Shown one piece after another: positions 26,118 through 35,903 of a DNA stretch of 64,000 nt. The stretch spans positions 54,932 to 118,931 of the forward strand of contig NZ_QQAW01000010.1 of the NCBI RefSeq assembly GCF_003350405.1. The letters are read 5' to 3'. Each line of letters begins with the position of its first letter. The first letter of the stretch is position 1. The stretch comes from Gluconacetobacter liquefaciens (GTDB lineage: Bacteria; Pseudomonadota; Alphaproteobacteria; Acetobacterales; Acetobacteraceae). Under the pieces are notes generated by a model. That model was not told where the DNA came from. It ran no database searches and saw only the letters and a list, made by a program, of their open reading frames with translations. The translations under genes were made by a program, and so were the position numbers.

Positions 26118-26723
26118 ATGCGCCTAGACCAGCGGCTGATCGCCGACATGATCCGTCCCGGCACGCGGGTGCTCGACATCGGTAGCGGTGACGGGGCGTT
26201 GCTGGATTATCTGTTCCGCACCCGTGGCTGCGATGCGAGGGGGATCGAGATCGACATGCGCGAGGTGACGCGCTCGGTAGCGCACGGGCTGCCGGTGATG
26301 CATGGCGATGCCGACCACGATCTGGCGCATTATCCCGATGAAGCCTTCGATTACGTGGTGTTGCAGCGCACCTTGCAGGCGGTCGAGCGGCCGCGCGAGG
26401 TGCTGCGCCAGATGCTGCGGATCGGGCGGCATGCCATCGTCTCGTTTCCCAATTTCGGCCACTGGCAGTTGCGGCTGAAGCTGCTGACGAGCGGGCGCAT
26501 GCCGATGACCGCCGTGTGGCATACGCCGTGGTACCAGACGCCGAACATTCACCCGTGCACCATCCTCGACTTCCTGATGCTGTGCCGGGAAGAGGGGTAT
26601 GTGGTCGAGCAGTGGATGGCGGTGGACGAGGATGGCGAGCGCGCGCCCTGGCGCCGCTCCATCCGGCTGGCCAACCTGTTCGGCGAGCAGGCGCTGTTCC
26701 TGCTGCGGCGCCGGGGACGCTGA
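26118..26723 (+). CDS. metW: MetW, methionine biosynthesis partner protein
   Basis: A SAM-methyltransferase-fold protein that pairs with MetX in proteobacteria and is needed for full homoserine acetyltransferase activity. Motif I is GTRVLDIGSGDGALLDYLF; then FDYVVLQRTLQAVERPREVL, HAIVSFPNFGHWQLRLKLL, and TPWYQTPNIHPCTILDFLML. 201 residues, normal. Start 3 nt after metX. A BadF-type kinase gene follows after ~30 bp. Confidence 0.95.
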   Translation: MRLDQRLIADMIRPGTRVLDIGSGDGALLDYLFRTRGCDARGIEIDMREVTRSVAHGLPVMHGDADHDLAHYPDEAFDYVVLQRTLQAVERPREVLRQMLRIGRHAIVSFPNFGHWQLRLKLLTSGRMPMTAVWHTPWYQTPNIHPCTILDFLMLCREEGYVVEQWMAVDEDGERAPWRRSIRLANLFGEQALFLLRRRGR

Positions 26724-26753
26724 AATGATGCGACAGGATGGGATGGACCGCGC

Positions 26754-27644
26754 GTGACGGTCCGCACGCTTCTGGTCGGGATCGATGGCGGTGGGACGCG
26801 GACGCGCCTGCGGCTGGCGACGCCCGAGGGCACGGTGCTGGCCGATGGCGACGGCGGCCCGGCCAATATCGCCCTCGATGCCGGGCCGGCGCGGGAGTCG
26901 ATTCAGCAGGCGCTGGACCTGGCGCTGTCGCGCGTCGGGCTGCTGGGGGCGGATTGCCGGTTGATCGCTGTGGCCGGGCTGGCAGGGGCCGAAGTGACCG
27001 GGGCGGTGGCGCGGTTCAACGCCCGGCCGGCGATGTTCGCGCGGCTGCGGATCGTCTCGGATGCCTATACGTCCTGCGTGGGGGCGCATGCGGGCGCGAA
27101 CGGTGCGATGATCGCGGCCGGGACCGGCACGGTCGGGCTGGCCATTGCCGGCGGGGCGACGCGGCGGGTCGGCGGCTGGGGCTTTCCGCAGGGGGATGAA
27201 GGCGGCGGTGCCTGGATCGGGCTGCAGGCCATCCGGTTGATGCTGCGCGCCGGCGATGGCCGCATTCCCCGCACCTTGTTGAGCGAGGCCGTGCGGGCGC
27301 GGCTGGCGGACGGAGGGGCGGACCCGATGCTGTGGGCGGTCGGAGCCCGGGCCACCGATTTTGCCGCGCTGGTACCGATGGTCGGCGCGCTGGCCAGGGA
27401 CGGGGACGCGGAGGCGCGGGGCCTGCTGGGCCGGGCCGGGGCGGAGATCGAACTGCTGCTACAGGCCCTGCGTGCGGTGGAGGGGTTCGCATCCTTGCCC
27501 TGCTGCCTGCTGGGCGGGTTGGGGCCCGTGCTGCTGCCCTATCTTTCCGCTGCCACGCAGGCCGGGCTGTCGGCGCCGAAGGGTGACGCCATCGACGGGG
27601 CGATGAGGCTGGCGCGGCGGCTGCACGACACGCCTCCGGCCTAG
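26754..27644 (+). CDS. BadF/BadG/BcrA/BcrD-type ATPase, N-acetylglucosamine kinase-like
   Basis: ASKHA-fold sugar kinase of the NAGK/glucosamine kinase group. Phosphate-1 motif LLVGIDGGGTRTRLRLATPE, phosphate-2 region ANGAMIAAGTGTVGLAIAGG, then VGGWGFPQGDEGGGAWIGLQ. It probably phosphorylates an amino sugar during cell-wall recycling; the substrate is inferred from the family. GTG start at 26754 with GGATGG upstream. Probably transcribed with metX-metW, although functionally unrelated. 296 residues is normal. Confidence 0.85.
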   Translation: MTVRTLLVGIDGGGTRTRLRLATPEGTVLADGDGGPANIALDAGPARESIQQALDLALSRVGLLGADCRLIAVAGLAGAEVTGAVARFNARPAMFARLRIVSDAYTSCVGAHAGANGAMIAAGTGTVGLAIAGGATRRVGGWGFPQGDEGGGAWIGLQAIRLMLRAGDGRIPRTLLSEAVRARLADGGADPMLWAVGARATDFAALVPMVGALARDGDAEARGLLGRAGAEIELLLQALRAVEGFASLPCCLLGGLGPVLLPYLSAATQAGLSAPKGDAIDGAMRLARRLHDTPPA

Positions 27645-27960
27645 GCGCTCGGGCGGGGCCGCTGGGCAGCCATCTGGAATAAGGACTTGCGGTGGGGATG
27701 GCATGCGGGTAGAAGCCCGGCCGTGGACGGTCCCCGCCTGTCCCGTATCTGGACTTGTACGCGCGTGCCTTATTGATGCGGGGGGCACGGACTGGACGGA
27801 CAAGAGACCCTTTCTGACCCACGGATTACGGTGAATGACAGCGTGTCCTGCCTTTGCAGGGACGCGGGCCGTGCGTCGTGTTCTTCTTTCGAGTTTTCCG
27901 GATGCTCATCCTGTCGTGAGGAATCCGGCCTTTGCCGAGTGCCCGGAGGCGCTTCATTTC
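27645..27960. other. 316-bp region before the DEAD-box gene
   Basis: No gene is supported. It should contain the helicase promoter and a long 5' leader, common for cold-regulated helicases. An in-frame ATG at 27835 could lengthen the helicase by 42 residues, but these do not resemble the family. Confidence 0.45.
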
Positions 27961-29238
27961 ATGACGACTTTTGCCGACCTTCAGCTTGCCGAGCCGTTGC
28001 TGCGTGCGCTGAACGAGGAGGGATACACCAACCCGACCCCCATCCAGGCCGGGGCCATCCCGCACCTGCTGGCCGGCCGGGACCTGCTGGGACTGGCGCA
28101 GACGGGCACCGGCAAGACGGCGGCTTTCGCGCTGCCGATCCTGCACCGGCTGCTCACCCATCAGCGCCGTGCGGCCCCCAAGGGCGCGCGCGTGCTGGTG
28201 CTGGCGCCGACGCGCGAACTGGCGTCGCAGATCGACGAGAGCTTCAAGGCCTATGCGCGCCATATGCGCCTGAGCCATGCCGTGATCTTCGGCGGCGTCG
28301 GCCAGGGCCGGCAGGTCGAGGCGATGCGCCGTGGCGTGGACGTGCTGGTCGCGGCCCCCGGCCGCCTGCTGGACCTGATGGGTCAGGGCCATATCGACCT
28401 GTCGGGCCTGGAAGTGCTGGTACTGGACGAAGCCGACCGGATGCTGGACATGGGCTTCGTCCGCGACATCCGCCGCATCGTGGCCGAACTGCCGCGCGAC
28501 CGGCAGACGCTGCTGTTCTCGGCTACCATGCCGCGCAGCATCGCCGAACTGGCGCACGGCCTGCTGCGCGATCCGGCCACTGTGCAGGTGACGCCGCCGT
28601 CCAGCACCGTCGACCGGATCCGCCAGGCGGTGATGTTCGTCGATACCGACAAGAAGCGCGATGCGCTGCAGATGCTGGTGGATTCGCCCAAGGTCGAGCG
28701 CGCCGTGGTGTTCACGCTGATGAAGCATGAAGCCAACAAGGTTGCCGCCTTCCTGAACGACCATGGCATCGTGGCCGAGGCGATTCACGGCAACAAGTCG
28801 CAGGGTGCGCGCGAGCGGGCGATGTCGGGCTTCCGCTCCGGCGCCGTCAAGGTGCTGGTGGCGACCGACATCGCGGCGCGCGGCATCGACGTGGACGACG
28901 TGACGCACGTCTTCAACTACGACCTGCCCAACGTGCCGGAAAGCTATGTCCACCGGATCGGCCGGACGGCGCGTGCCGGACGCGAGGGCTGGGCGGTGTC
29001 GCTGTGCGATGCCGAGCAGCGGGCGTGGCTGCGCGACATCGAGAAGGCGATCGGCAAGTCGATCCCGGTCGTGATGGAACATCCCTACCATTCGGAAGCG
29101 GCCGAGAAATCGACCATGCGTCCGCCGGTGCTCGGCGGCGGTGGTGGCCGGGGTCGTGGGGGTGGCGGCGGTGGCCGCAACCAGTCCCGCTCGGGTGGCG
29201 GGCAGCATCGCGGTGGTGGTTCGCGCCGGGTTGCGTAA
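27961..29238 (+). CDS. rhlE: DEAD-box ATP-dependent RNA helicase (RhlE type)
   Basis: All helicase motifs in order: Q-motif TNPTPIQAGAIPHLL, I AQTGTGKTAAFALP, Ia APTRELASQI, II LVLDEADRMLDMGF, III LLFSATMPRSIAEL, V ATDIAARGIDVDDVTHV, VI YVHRIGRTARAGREG. The C-terminus is a Gly/Arg-rich tail (from ~residue 385) that would bind RNA nonspecifically, as in RhlE/CsdA-like proteins. Start ATG 27961 gives 425 residues. It probably acts in ribosome assembly or mRNA turnover, especially in the cold. Followed by two strong hairpins. Confidence 0.9.
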   Translation: MTTFADLQLAEPLLRALNEEGYTNPTPIQAGAIPHLLAGRDLLGLAQTGTGKTAAFALPILHRLLTHQRRAAPKGARVLVLAPTRELASQIDESFKAYARHMRLSHAVIFGGVGQGRQVEAMRRGVDVLVAAPGRLLDLMGQGHIDLSGLEVLVLDEADRMLDMGFVRDIRRIVAELPRDRQTLLFSATMPRSIAELAHGLLRDPATVQVTPPSSTVDRIRQAVMFVDTDKKRDALQMLVDSPKVERAVVFTLMKHEANKVAAFLNDHGIVAEAIHGNKSQGARERAMSGFRSGAVKVLVATDIAARGIDVDDVTHVFNYDLPNVPESYVHRIGRTARAGREGWAVSLCDAEQRAWLRDIEKAIGKSIPVVMEHPYHSEAAEKSTMRPPVLGGGGGRGRGGGGGGRNQSRSGGGQHRGGGSRRVA

Positions 29239-29246
29239 TGACGACG

Positions 29247-29276
29247 CGCCGCGCCGCTTGTGAAAGCGGCGCGGCG
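29247..29276. terminator. Perfect 13-bp GC-rich hairpin after rhlE
   Basis: CGCCGCGCCGCTT-gtga-AAGCGGCGCGGCG, followed by TTAT. It is the first of two terminator-like stems between the convergent helicase and TonB receptor genes. Confidence 0.75.
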
Positions 29277-29306
29277 TTATCGGCAGAGATCGGTCTGTCG
29301 GTCTGG

Positions 29307-29339
29307 ACGGCCGCCCCTGTGGGGCGGCCGTTTGTGTTT
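29307..29339 (+). terminator. Second hairpin with T-rich tail after rhlE
   Basis: ACGGCCGCCCC-tgt-GGGGCGGCCGT then TTTGTGTTT. A perfect 11-bp stem with a T-rich tail on the plus strand; the end of the receptor gene lies just beyond on the other strand. Confidence 0.8.
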
Positions 29340-29347
29340 GGGGCGCG

Positions 29348-31765
29348 TCAGAATTCGGCGCCCACGGTCAGGAAATACATGCGCGGCGCGATCGGGTAGG
29401 CCGAGTATGTGGTCGAGGCGTTGCCGATGCTGAGCGTCGACCAGCCCTTCGTATTGGTCAGATTGGTGATGTTGCCCTGTATTTTCAGGCCGCGCACATG
29501 GGGAATGCCGTGGATGGTGTAGCCCGCGTTCAGGCTGAACAGGGCGTAGCCGCCGACATGCTGGTCGTTGGTGTAGGTGGTGTAGCGCTTGCCGATGACA
29601 TCGCCGATGAACTGGGCGTTGAACGCGCCCCAGTTGGTCGAGGCCACGAATTTTTCGGTCCAGTTCGGCACGCCCGCGACATTCTTGCCGGCCGTAGGCA
29701 CGATCGACGTGCCTGTCGAATAATTGTCGTTATAGACCGACTTGTTATAGGACAGCGCGTTATAGAACGAGAAATGACGGCCGAACTGCGTGGTGAAGGA
29801 GAAATCCATGCCGTCGGTCGAGACCGAGCCCACGTTGGTCAGGATGTTGGCGCTGCCGACGATCCAGGACAGGTTGGGCGCGGAAGCGACGGACAGCAGG
29901 CGGTTCGAGAAGTGAACGTGATAATATTCGAGCTGGCCGCTGATATGCGTCAGGGGGCCGAACGAGATGTCGCGGTTGGTGCGCAGGCCGGTCTCGTAGG
30001 TCCATGACGTTTCCGGATGCCCATGCTCGCGGAAATGGTCGAACGCTTCCTGCGTGGTGACGCCCCAGGGCGTGGCGTTTCCGGTGCCTTCGGCCTGGAA
30101 AGCCCGCATGTTTTCCTGAATGTTCGCGAACCATTGTTCGTGCGGTGTGATGTTCCACAATGCGCCGAAGGCGGGCAGGAACGGCTTGACCGCCGCGATG
30201 GTGCCGCCCGGAACGGTCGAGCCGGTCTTGCTCGCGACCGGCAGGGTGCCGTTCGTGTAGACCAGTTCGGACTTGAAGCCGGCGTTCAGCGAGAAATTCT
30301 TCGAAACCTGCCAGGTGTCCTGAAGGTGTGTGGTCCAGGTATTGGTGTAGAAATAGTTGGTGTATTGATGGATCAGCGGGTTCTGCTGCCGCTCGTAGGG
30401 CGTGGTCGGGTCGGAGGCCGAGAACGGATACCAGCGGCGGGCCTGAGTGTTGTTGTTGCGCTCGTACCAGCCGCCCAGTTCGATATGGTGGTTGCCCAGC
30501 TTGTAGCGCAGGGTCGAGATCAGGCCACCGCGATTGTCCCAGTATTCGGTCGTGCGGGTGGCCATGCCGCTGCCGCCGAAGACCTCGGAAAGCTGCGAGG
30601 AGGAATAGGTGGGGTAATAGGCGCTGAAGAGGGCAGGCAGGCCGGCCGCCGAGATCGGCCCCGCCACGACGCCCTCGCCACCGTCATGATGATAGTAGAT
30701 CTGGTTGTCCCAATGCAGATTTCTTGAGAAATCATGCGTCCATTTGGTGTAGGCCAGAAAGTCCTCGCGCTGGGCCGCGGAATAGTAGTTCCGGTAATTC
30801 AGGCCGGCGTCCTTGTATGCGGAGGAGTTGTAGTATTTCAGAGCTTCATTCAGATTGGGATAGATAAAGGGTTTTTTGTAAAGTGTTGTGTATTGGGGGT
30901 CGTAGATGCTGTCTTCGTTCGGCTCGACCTTGTCCGACCAGTCGAAGAAGCTGGTGATCTTGTTGTTGTCGTCCTCGTGGACGAACTTGGCGTTGACTTG
31001 GTTGCCGCCCTGGTGGCCTGCGAAATCCCAGGCGCGGGCGTCCTGGCGGGCCCAGGCGACATAGGCCGAATTGCCGTTGCCGAAATCGCCGGTGTCGATG
31101 CGCGCGAAGGTGCGGAACGTGGACCAACTGCCGAATGTCTGGTTCAACTGGCCGCCAGCCCGGTGCATCGGGTCCTGCGTCTGGAATTCCAGCGTGCCGC
31201 CCAGGTTGCTGGTCGAGGCCGTGCCCAGCGCGCCGGCGCCCGTGGAGACCGACGCACCGCCCATGACTTCGCTGATGGCCGCGCGCTGGGGCGTCAGGCC
31301 GTTGTAATTGCCGTAGGACTGGTCGCCCAGCGGCATGCCGTCGAGCGTGAAGCCGAGCTGGTTCTGGTTGAAGCCGTGGATGAACAGCGATGAATTCTGT
31401 TCGTTATTTCCCCAGGGATCGGCGTTTTCGAACACCACGCCGGGAAGGATTTCCAGGGCCTTCACCGGGCTCATGCCCGGCAGCATACGCTGCATCTGCA
31501 CATGGCTCACGCTCTGCTCGGAGCGGGTGCGGTGCGCTGTGGAGATGATCTGCTCGGTTGCCGGAGCGGGGGTTGCAGTCGGTGCCGGGGCCTTTTGCAC
31601 CGCGTTTCGACGCGGCGTCGGACCCTGCGTGGTCGTATCGGTCGATGCCGCGTGAGCCGATGCCATGCTCATGGCCAGCAAGGTCGTGGCCAGCAGGGTG
31701 CAGCGGCGAGACGCGGCAGAGGGAACGGCTTTTTTCAGATGTCTGGATAAGAATGTTGGCTGCAT
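29348..31765 (-). CDS. TonB-dependent outer-membrane receptor
   Basis: An 805-residue outer-membrane gated porin. Signal peptide in the first ~40 residues (CTLLATTLLAMSMASAHAAS), then a Pro/Ala/Thr-rich linker, then the plug (~75-210) with LEILPGVVFENADPWGNNEQ, NQLGFTLDGMPLGDQSYGNY and GGASVSTGAGALGTASTSNL. The remainder is a beta-barrel rich in aromatic residues, ending in the canonical C-terminal Phe (MYFLTVGAEF). No STN signalling domain. Substrate not predictable; the barrel resembles receptors for organic ligands more than classic siderophore receptors, an impression only. An unusual 9-bp inverted repeat covers the start codon (31763-31815). Confidence 0.9.
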   Translation of the reverse strand: MQPTFLSRHLKKAVPSAASRRCTLLATTLLAMSMASAHAASTDTTTQGPTPRRNAVQKAPAPTATPAPATEQIISTAHRTRSEQSVSHVQMQRMLPGMSPVKALEILPGVVFENADPWGNNEQNSSLFIHGFNQNQLGFTLDGMPLGDQSYGNYNGLTPQRAAISEVMGGASVSTGAGALGTASTSNLGGTLEFQTQDPMHRAGGQLNQTFGSWSTFRTFARIDTGDFGNGNSAYVAWARQDARAWDFAGHQGGNQVNAKFVHEDDNNKITSFFDWSDKVEPNEDSIYDPQYTTLYKKPFIYPNLNEALKYYNSSAYKDAGLNYRNYYSAAQREDFLAYTKWTHDFSRNLHWDNQIYYHHDGGEGVVAGPISAAGLPALFSAYYPTYSSSQLSEVFGGSGMATRTTEYWDNRGGLISTLRYKLGNHHIELGGWYERNNNTQARRWYPFSASDPTTPYERQQNPLIHQYTNYFYTNTWTTHLQDTWQVSKNFSLNAGFKSELVYTNGTLPVASKTGSTVPGGTIAAVKPFLPAFGALWNITPHEQWFANIQENMRAFQAEGTGNATPWGVTTQEAFDHFREHGHPETSWTYETGLRTNRDISFGPLTHISGQLEYYHVHFSNRLLSVASAPNLSWIVGSANILTNVGSVSTDGMDFSFTTQFGRHFSFYNALSYNKSVYNDNYSTGTSIVPTAGKNVAGVPNWTEKFVASTNWGAFNAQFIGDVIGKRYTTYTNDQHVGGYALFSLNAGYTIHGIPHVRGLKIQGNITNLTNTKGWSTLSIGNASTTYSAYPIAPRMYFLTVGAEF

Positions 31766-31815
31766 TCCGGTCTCTTCCGATCAGGGCGAATTGACGCGGC
31801 GCTCTTACCGGAATG
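31763..31815 (-). promoter_or_regulatory. Inverted repeat that could hide the receptor start codon
   Basis: ACCGGAATG (31807-31815 on plus) and CATTCCGGT (31763-31771) are perfect 9-bp complements 35 nt apart. In the mRNA the second arm includes the AUG of the TonB receptor, so folding would block initiation. No known riboswitch signature was recognised. Confidence 0.4.
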
Positions 31816-31995
31816 AGGAGACGGATGACCCATGAAGGTTTGAAGACGTTGCCGAAAAGCCACGATCATTACAAAGTTTGTCAAACAGGATGACGCGCGC
31901 CTTATATCGGACGTGTTTGTGGGCGTGCGACGGCTACAGGTTGTTCGGAAGCCTTCGGAGAGGGGGCGCGGTGTGAGCGATGGAAGTGAGGGCGT

Positions 31996-33435
31996 TTAGC
32001 GCGCCCTGGTCGCGCGGGCGATACATTGCGCCACCACGATGCCGCTGGCCGGGATGAGAGCAAATAGCGCGAAAACCCAGAAGGTGGCCCGTTCGATGCC
32101 GGCCACGTTGCCGTCCGCCAGGCCGGCGATGTTCGCGATCATGCCCGCCCAGGCTCCGGCCAGGGCCGTCGTGTAGAGTTGCACCGTGGTCAGCGAGGCC
32201 GAAGCGAGATCGCGGTCGGCGGGCTGGGCGACCATGAGCACGCGGGTGAGCAGGTGTGGCCAGGCTGCCCCGACCCCGAGCCCGACGGTCAGGAAGGCGA
32301 GGCAGACGGGCAGCATTGCCGGCCATGCGCCATTGGTGGGTGTGGACAGATAGAACGCCAGGAAGAGGATGCCTGCCAGGCCCAGCGCGGGGGCGGCGAC
32401 GAGGGCGCGCGCCACGCGGGGCGGCGGGGCGCCGGCGTTGAGGATGGCGCCGGTGGACCAGCCGGCGGCCATCAGCACCGAGAGATAGCCGGCGGTGAGC
32501 GGGGATTGGTGGTGGAGGTCCTGCAGGAAGAGTGGCGCGAAGATCTCGATGACTTCCACAGTCAGGGCCAGGCAGCCCATCAAAGCGTAGAGGGGGGCGA
32601 GGGCGGAGCCCCAGGTGAGTGCGCCGGCGGGCAGCAGGCGCGTGCGGTGGTGACGGTCGAGATAGGCGAGGCCGGCGAACAGGCCGAGCACGACGAGGCA
32701 TCCGGCCAGATTGGCCCAGACATGCGGGCTGGCACCCGCCACCGACAGGCAAAGGACTGAACCGACCATCAGCGCGATCTGCGCCCACGCGACGCCGGGG
32801 CGGCCGGCGGGCTGGGTGCCGGTCGTGCGGGGCAGCACGCTGATGGCCAGCAGAACGAAGGGGATGCAGAGGGCCGCGAGTGTCCAGAAGGCCATGCGCC
32901 AGGCGCCAAGGCCGGCGAACAGGCCGCCGATGGCGGGGCCGATCAGCGTGGCGACGCCCCACATCGAGGACAGCATGCTCATCGCCCGTGGCCACAGGCC
33001 GGGCGGGAAGACCAGCCGGATGACGGCATACGCCATCGAGACCAGCAGGCCCGAGCCGATGCCCTGCATTACGCGGCCGGCCAGCATCACCGGCATGGCC
33101 GGGGCGGTGGCGCAGAGTACGGCGCCGGTGGCGAAGATCGCGGTAGCGATGCCGTAGGCGGTGCGTGGGCCAAAGCGGCCGAGCGCGCGCGCCGACAGCG
33201 ACGAGCCGATGATCGAGGCGGCGACGAAAAGCGATGTGTTCCACGTGTAATAACGCATGCCGCCGATATCGCGTACCGCCGAGGGCAGCACGGTCATGGC
33301 CATATACAGATTGATGGCATGCAGGACGACGCCGGCGGACAGTGTGATGGAGCGCGCGGCATTGCCGCCGGAGAACAGGGCCGCCCAGCCGGTCGGGACA
33401 TGGAGCGGGCTGGTCTTTGCGGATTGAAAGGACAC
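31996..33435 (-). CDS. MFS transporter, drug-efflux-like
   Basis: A 479-residue membrane protein with about 14 hydrophobic segments. VVLHAINLYMAMTVLPSAVR, the motif A-like RALGRFGPRTAYGIATAIFA, and LAGRVMQGIGSGLLVSMAYA (motif C-like) are typical of DHA-type exporters. The GTG start at 33435 is 5 nt downstream of the GGDEF-EAL gene stop, so the two are likely co-transcribed. Substrate unknown. The 230 bp after it, up to the TonB receptor start, carry only that gene's promoter region. Confidence 0.85.
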   Translation of the reverse strand: MSFQSAKTSPLHVPTGWAALFSGGNAARSITLSAGVVLHAINLYMAMTVLPSAVRDIGGMRYYTWNTSLFVAASIIGSSLSARALGRFGPRTAYGIATAIFATGAVLCATAPAMPVMLAGRVMQGIGSGLLVSMAYAVIRLVFPPGLWPRAMSMLSSMWGVATLIGPAIGGLFAGLGAWRMAFWTLAALCIPFVLLAISVLPRTTGTQPAGRPGVAWAQIALMVGSVLCLSVAGASPHVWANLAGCLVVLGLFAGLAYLDRHHRTRLLPAGALTWGSALAPLYALMGCLALTVEVIEIFAPLFLQDLHHQSPLTAGYLSVLMAAGWSTGAILNAGAPPPRVARALVAAPALGLAGILFLAFYLSTPTNGAWPAMLPVCLAFLTVGLGVGAAWPHLLTRVLMVAQPADRDLASASLTTVQLYTTALAGAWAGMIANIAGLADGNVAGIERATFWVFALFALIPASGIVVAQCIARATRAR

Positions 33436-33440
33436 GGCCG

Positions 33441-35903
33441 CTATCCGTGACTTTCGTCGAGCACGGGCCAGTAGATCGGCGGCTGGAGAAGCGGGCCGGG
33501 GCGGGCGAAAAGATAGCCCTGTCCGTAATCGCAGCCCAGTTCGCGCAGGATGGCGGCCTGGGCTTCCGTCTCGATTCCTTCGGCGACGACCTGTTTGTCC
33601 AGCGCCTTGCCGAGCGAGATGATCGAGCGGACGATCTCGTGCGCGTTACGGGCCGGCATCGTGAGTTGGCAGACGAAGGAGCGGTCGATCTTGATGATGT
33701 CGACCGGGAAGCGCAGCAGATGGACCAGGGAGGCAAAGCCGGTGCCGAAATCGTCGAACGCGATGCGGACGCCTGCCGTGTGCAGGATATGCAGGGCCTC
33801 GGCAATCTCGTCGGACGCATGGTCGAGGGCGATGCCTTCGGTGACCTCGACGCAGAGCCGGTGGGGCGGGACCCCGGCTTCCTGCATGCGGTTGAGGATG
33901 TGCCGTCCCGCTGCCGCGCCGCGCAGATGCACGCCGGTGAAATTCACCGCGATATAGGCCAGTCCGTCGCCGACCGTGGACAGTGCAGCCAGGGCGATGG
34001 AGATGACTTCGTCCTGCAGGAGGGGGCCGATCGTATCGTCCGTCAGCAGGATCTGGAAATCCGGTGGGGCCAGCAGGCCGAGTTCGGGGTGGTTCCAGCG
34101 GAGCAGGGCTTCGTTGCCGCGTTGCCGGCCGGTCTGGAGATCGACCAGGGGCTGGTAGTAGAGCACGAACTCTCCTGCCGCCAAGGCACGCGGCGCGTCG
34201 GCCAGCAGGCGTGCGGCGAGCGAGTCTGCGCGGTCGAATTCCAGGGTGTAGGGCTGCCGACGGCCGCCGCCGCGCTGCTTGGCCCAGTAGAGCGCCCGGT
34301 CCGCCCGGTGCATGGCGGAGGCGGGGGAGCCGGTGCAGTCGCACTGTCCCACGCTGAACCAGAGCGACAGGGTGCGCCCTGACTGGGACCAGGGCTCGCC
34401 CTGAAGGGCATCGATCCGTTCGAGCATCGTCTGGGCCAGGGGCTGAGGTACGAGGATGCCGAACTCGTCACCCCCCAGTCGCGCGAGGACGGTGCCGTCG
34501 GGAACGATCTGGCTGAGGCGGATGGCCATATGGCGCAGCAGGTTGTCGCCCAGTTCCTGCCCGTAGGAATCGTTGACCGATTTAAGATGATCCATGTCGA
34601 CCAGGAGCAGGGTGGAGAGCGGATCGGCCTGTTCGAGGGCGGCCTGGAAGGCGGCGCGGTTGCCCAACTGGGTCAGGTGGTCGGTCATTGCCGCGCGCCG
34701 GAGCGTTTCGGCCTCGGTCTGCATGATGGCCATCGTGCGGGCCGCATTGTCGCGCGCGCGTGCTATGTCGCGCAGGCGGTAGGCGATCGTGACGGACAGG
34801 GCGACGGATTCGAAGGCGACGCAGGCGAAGCTTGCCATGTCGATCGCGTCGTTCTGGGGCAGGAACCCCATATTGCGGGCAAGCCGCAGGGCGAAGACCG
34901 AGATGACGGGCAGCCAGCCCAGCAGGAAGAACCAGATGATCCGGCTTTGCCTGCGGATGGCGACCGTAATCGTCGCGGCGATCCACAGTACGTCCAGAAT
35001 CAGAACGCCATTGAACAGGCGATCGGTCAAGATCGGCGGAAATAGCATGTCCGCCGCCGCGATGAAGCCGGCGACGGTAGAGAGCGCGGTCAGGACATAG
35101 CCTGTCCACAGCAGGCGCCGGTGGCGCGCGTCGGCCTCGATAAGCGTGAGCAGGAGCATGGTTCCGGCTGCGATCATCGCGCCCAGGAAACAGTCGCTGA
35201 GCCGGACGGCCAGTGGGCCGGTCAGGCGGTCGTCGAAAATGCCGAGAAAATTGGTCCAGGAGAGGCAGTAGCCCAGCGCCAGGACGGTCCACGCGGCATA
35301 CCAGAGCTGGAAGCGGTCGCGCCGCCCGTCATAGATGGCCAGATTATAGACCATCGCGGAGACCAGGGCGCCGATCATGACCCCGATCAGGATCAGCCAC
35401 GCCGTGCTCCGCGCCGCTTCGTCATCGGGAGTGCGGGCTTCGACTTTCCGAATGAAGAGGGCGCCATCGAGATGATGAAAGCCGATCGACAGGCTCGAGA
35501 TTTCCACGCCCGGCGAATCGAAGGGGAAACGCAGCAGGCCGCCGGGAGCCCAGTCATTGCCGACATGGCCGTCGGAATAGCTGTAGCTCTGGATGCTGCC
35601 ATCACCGTTGGTCGCGGCGACGGTGATGTGGTCGAAACGATTTTCGTCGAGAAGGAGGGACCAGCCCGAGGGGAGGTCTTTCAGCACCGACGGGTCGGAG
35701 AGACGCAGCCAGACCCAGCCGTCGGTGCGGGGCGGCATGCCGCAGCCCCGGATACTGTAGGCCGAATGGTCGATCTGCTCCACCATGCCCGCCGCACCAT
35801 CCAGGCAGATGGAAGCATGAAGATCCACCGGCGCAGCATGCGCCGACACGCCCAGTGACGAGATCAGCATTGACAGCAGGATCGCCAATGCACCTTTGAA
35901 CAT
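33441..35903 (-). CDS. Membrane GGDEF-EAL protein with 7TMR-DISM-type sensor
   Basis: Signal peptide (1-~24), a periplasmic beta-sandwich domain (~25-165), seven hydrophobic helices (~170-375), GGDEF (~400-555) and EAL (~570-815). GGDEF is canonical: LARLGGDEFGIL, with DMDHLKSVNDSYGQELGD. EAL keeps its catalytic set: GNEALLRWNHPELG, NFTGVHL, EVTEGIALDH, FDDFGTGFASLVHLL, IKIDRSFV and VVAEGIETEAQA. Both c-di-GMP synthesis and hydrolysis are therefore possible. No I-site RxxD was seen before GGDEF. In acetic acid bacteria c-di-GMP controls cellulose synthesis, but no cellulose gene is in this window. Confidence 0.9.
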   Translation of the reverse strand: MFKGALAILLSMLISSLGVSAHAAPVDLHASICLDGAAGMVEQIDHSAYSIRGCGMPPRTDGWVWLRLSDPSVLKDLPSGWSLLLDENRFDHITVAATNGDGSIQSYSYSDGHVGNDWAPGGLLRFPFDSPGVEISSLSIGFHHLDGALFIRKVEARTPDDEAARSTAWLILIGVMIGALVSAMVYNLAIYDGRRDRFQLWYAAWTVLALGYCLSWTNFLGIFDDRLTGPLAVRLSDCFLGAMIAAGTMLLLTLIEADARHRRLLWTGYVLTALSTVAGFIAAADMLFPPILTDRLFNGVLILDVLWIAATITVAIRRQSRIIWFFLLGWLPVISVFALRLARNMGFLPQNDAIDMASFACVAFESVALSVTIAYRLRDIARARDNAARTMAIMQTEAETLRRAAMTDHLTQLGNRAAFQAALEQADPLSTLLLVDMDHLKSVNDSYGQELGDNLLRHMAIRLSQIVPDGTVLARLGGDEFGILVPQPLAQTMLERIDALQGEPWSQSGRTLSLWFSVGQCDCTGSPASAMHRADRALYWAKQRGGGRRQPYTLEFDRADSLAARLLADAPRALAAGEFVLYYQPLVDLQTGRQRGNEALLRWNHPELGLLAPPDFQILLTDDTIGPLLQDEVISIALAALSTVGDGLAYIAVNFTGVHLRGAAAGRHILNRMQEAGVPPHRLCVEVTEGIALDHASDEIAEALHILHTAGVRIAFDDFGTGFASLVHLLRFPVDIIKIDRSFVCQLTMPARNAHEIVRSIISLGKALDKQVVAEGIETEAQAAILRELGCDYGQGYLFARPGPLLQPPIYWPVLDESHG

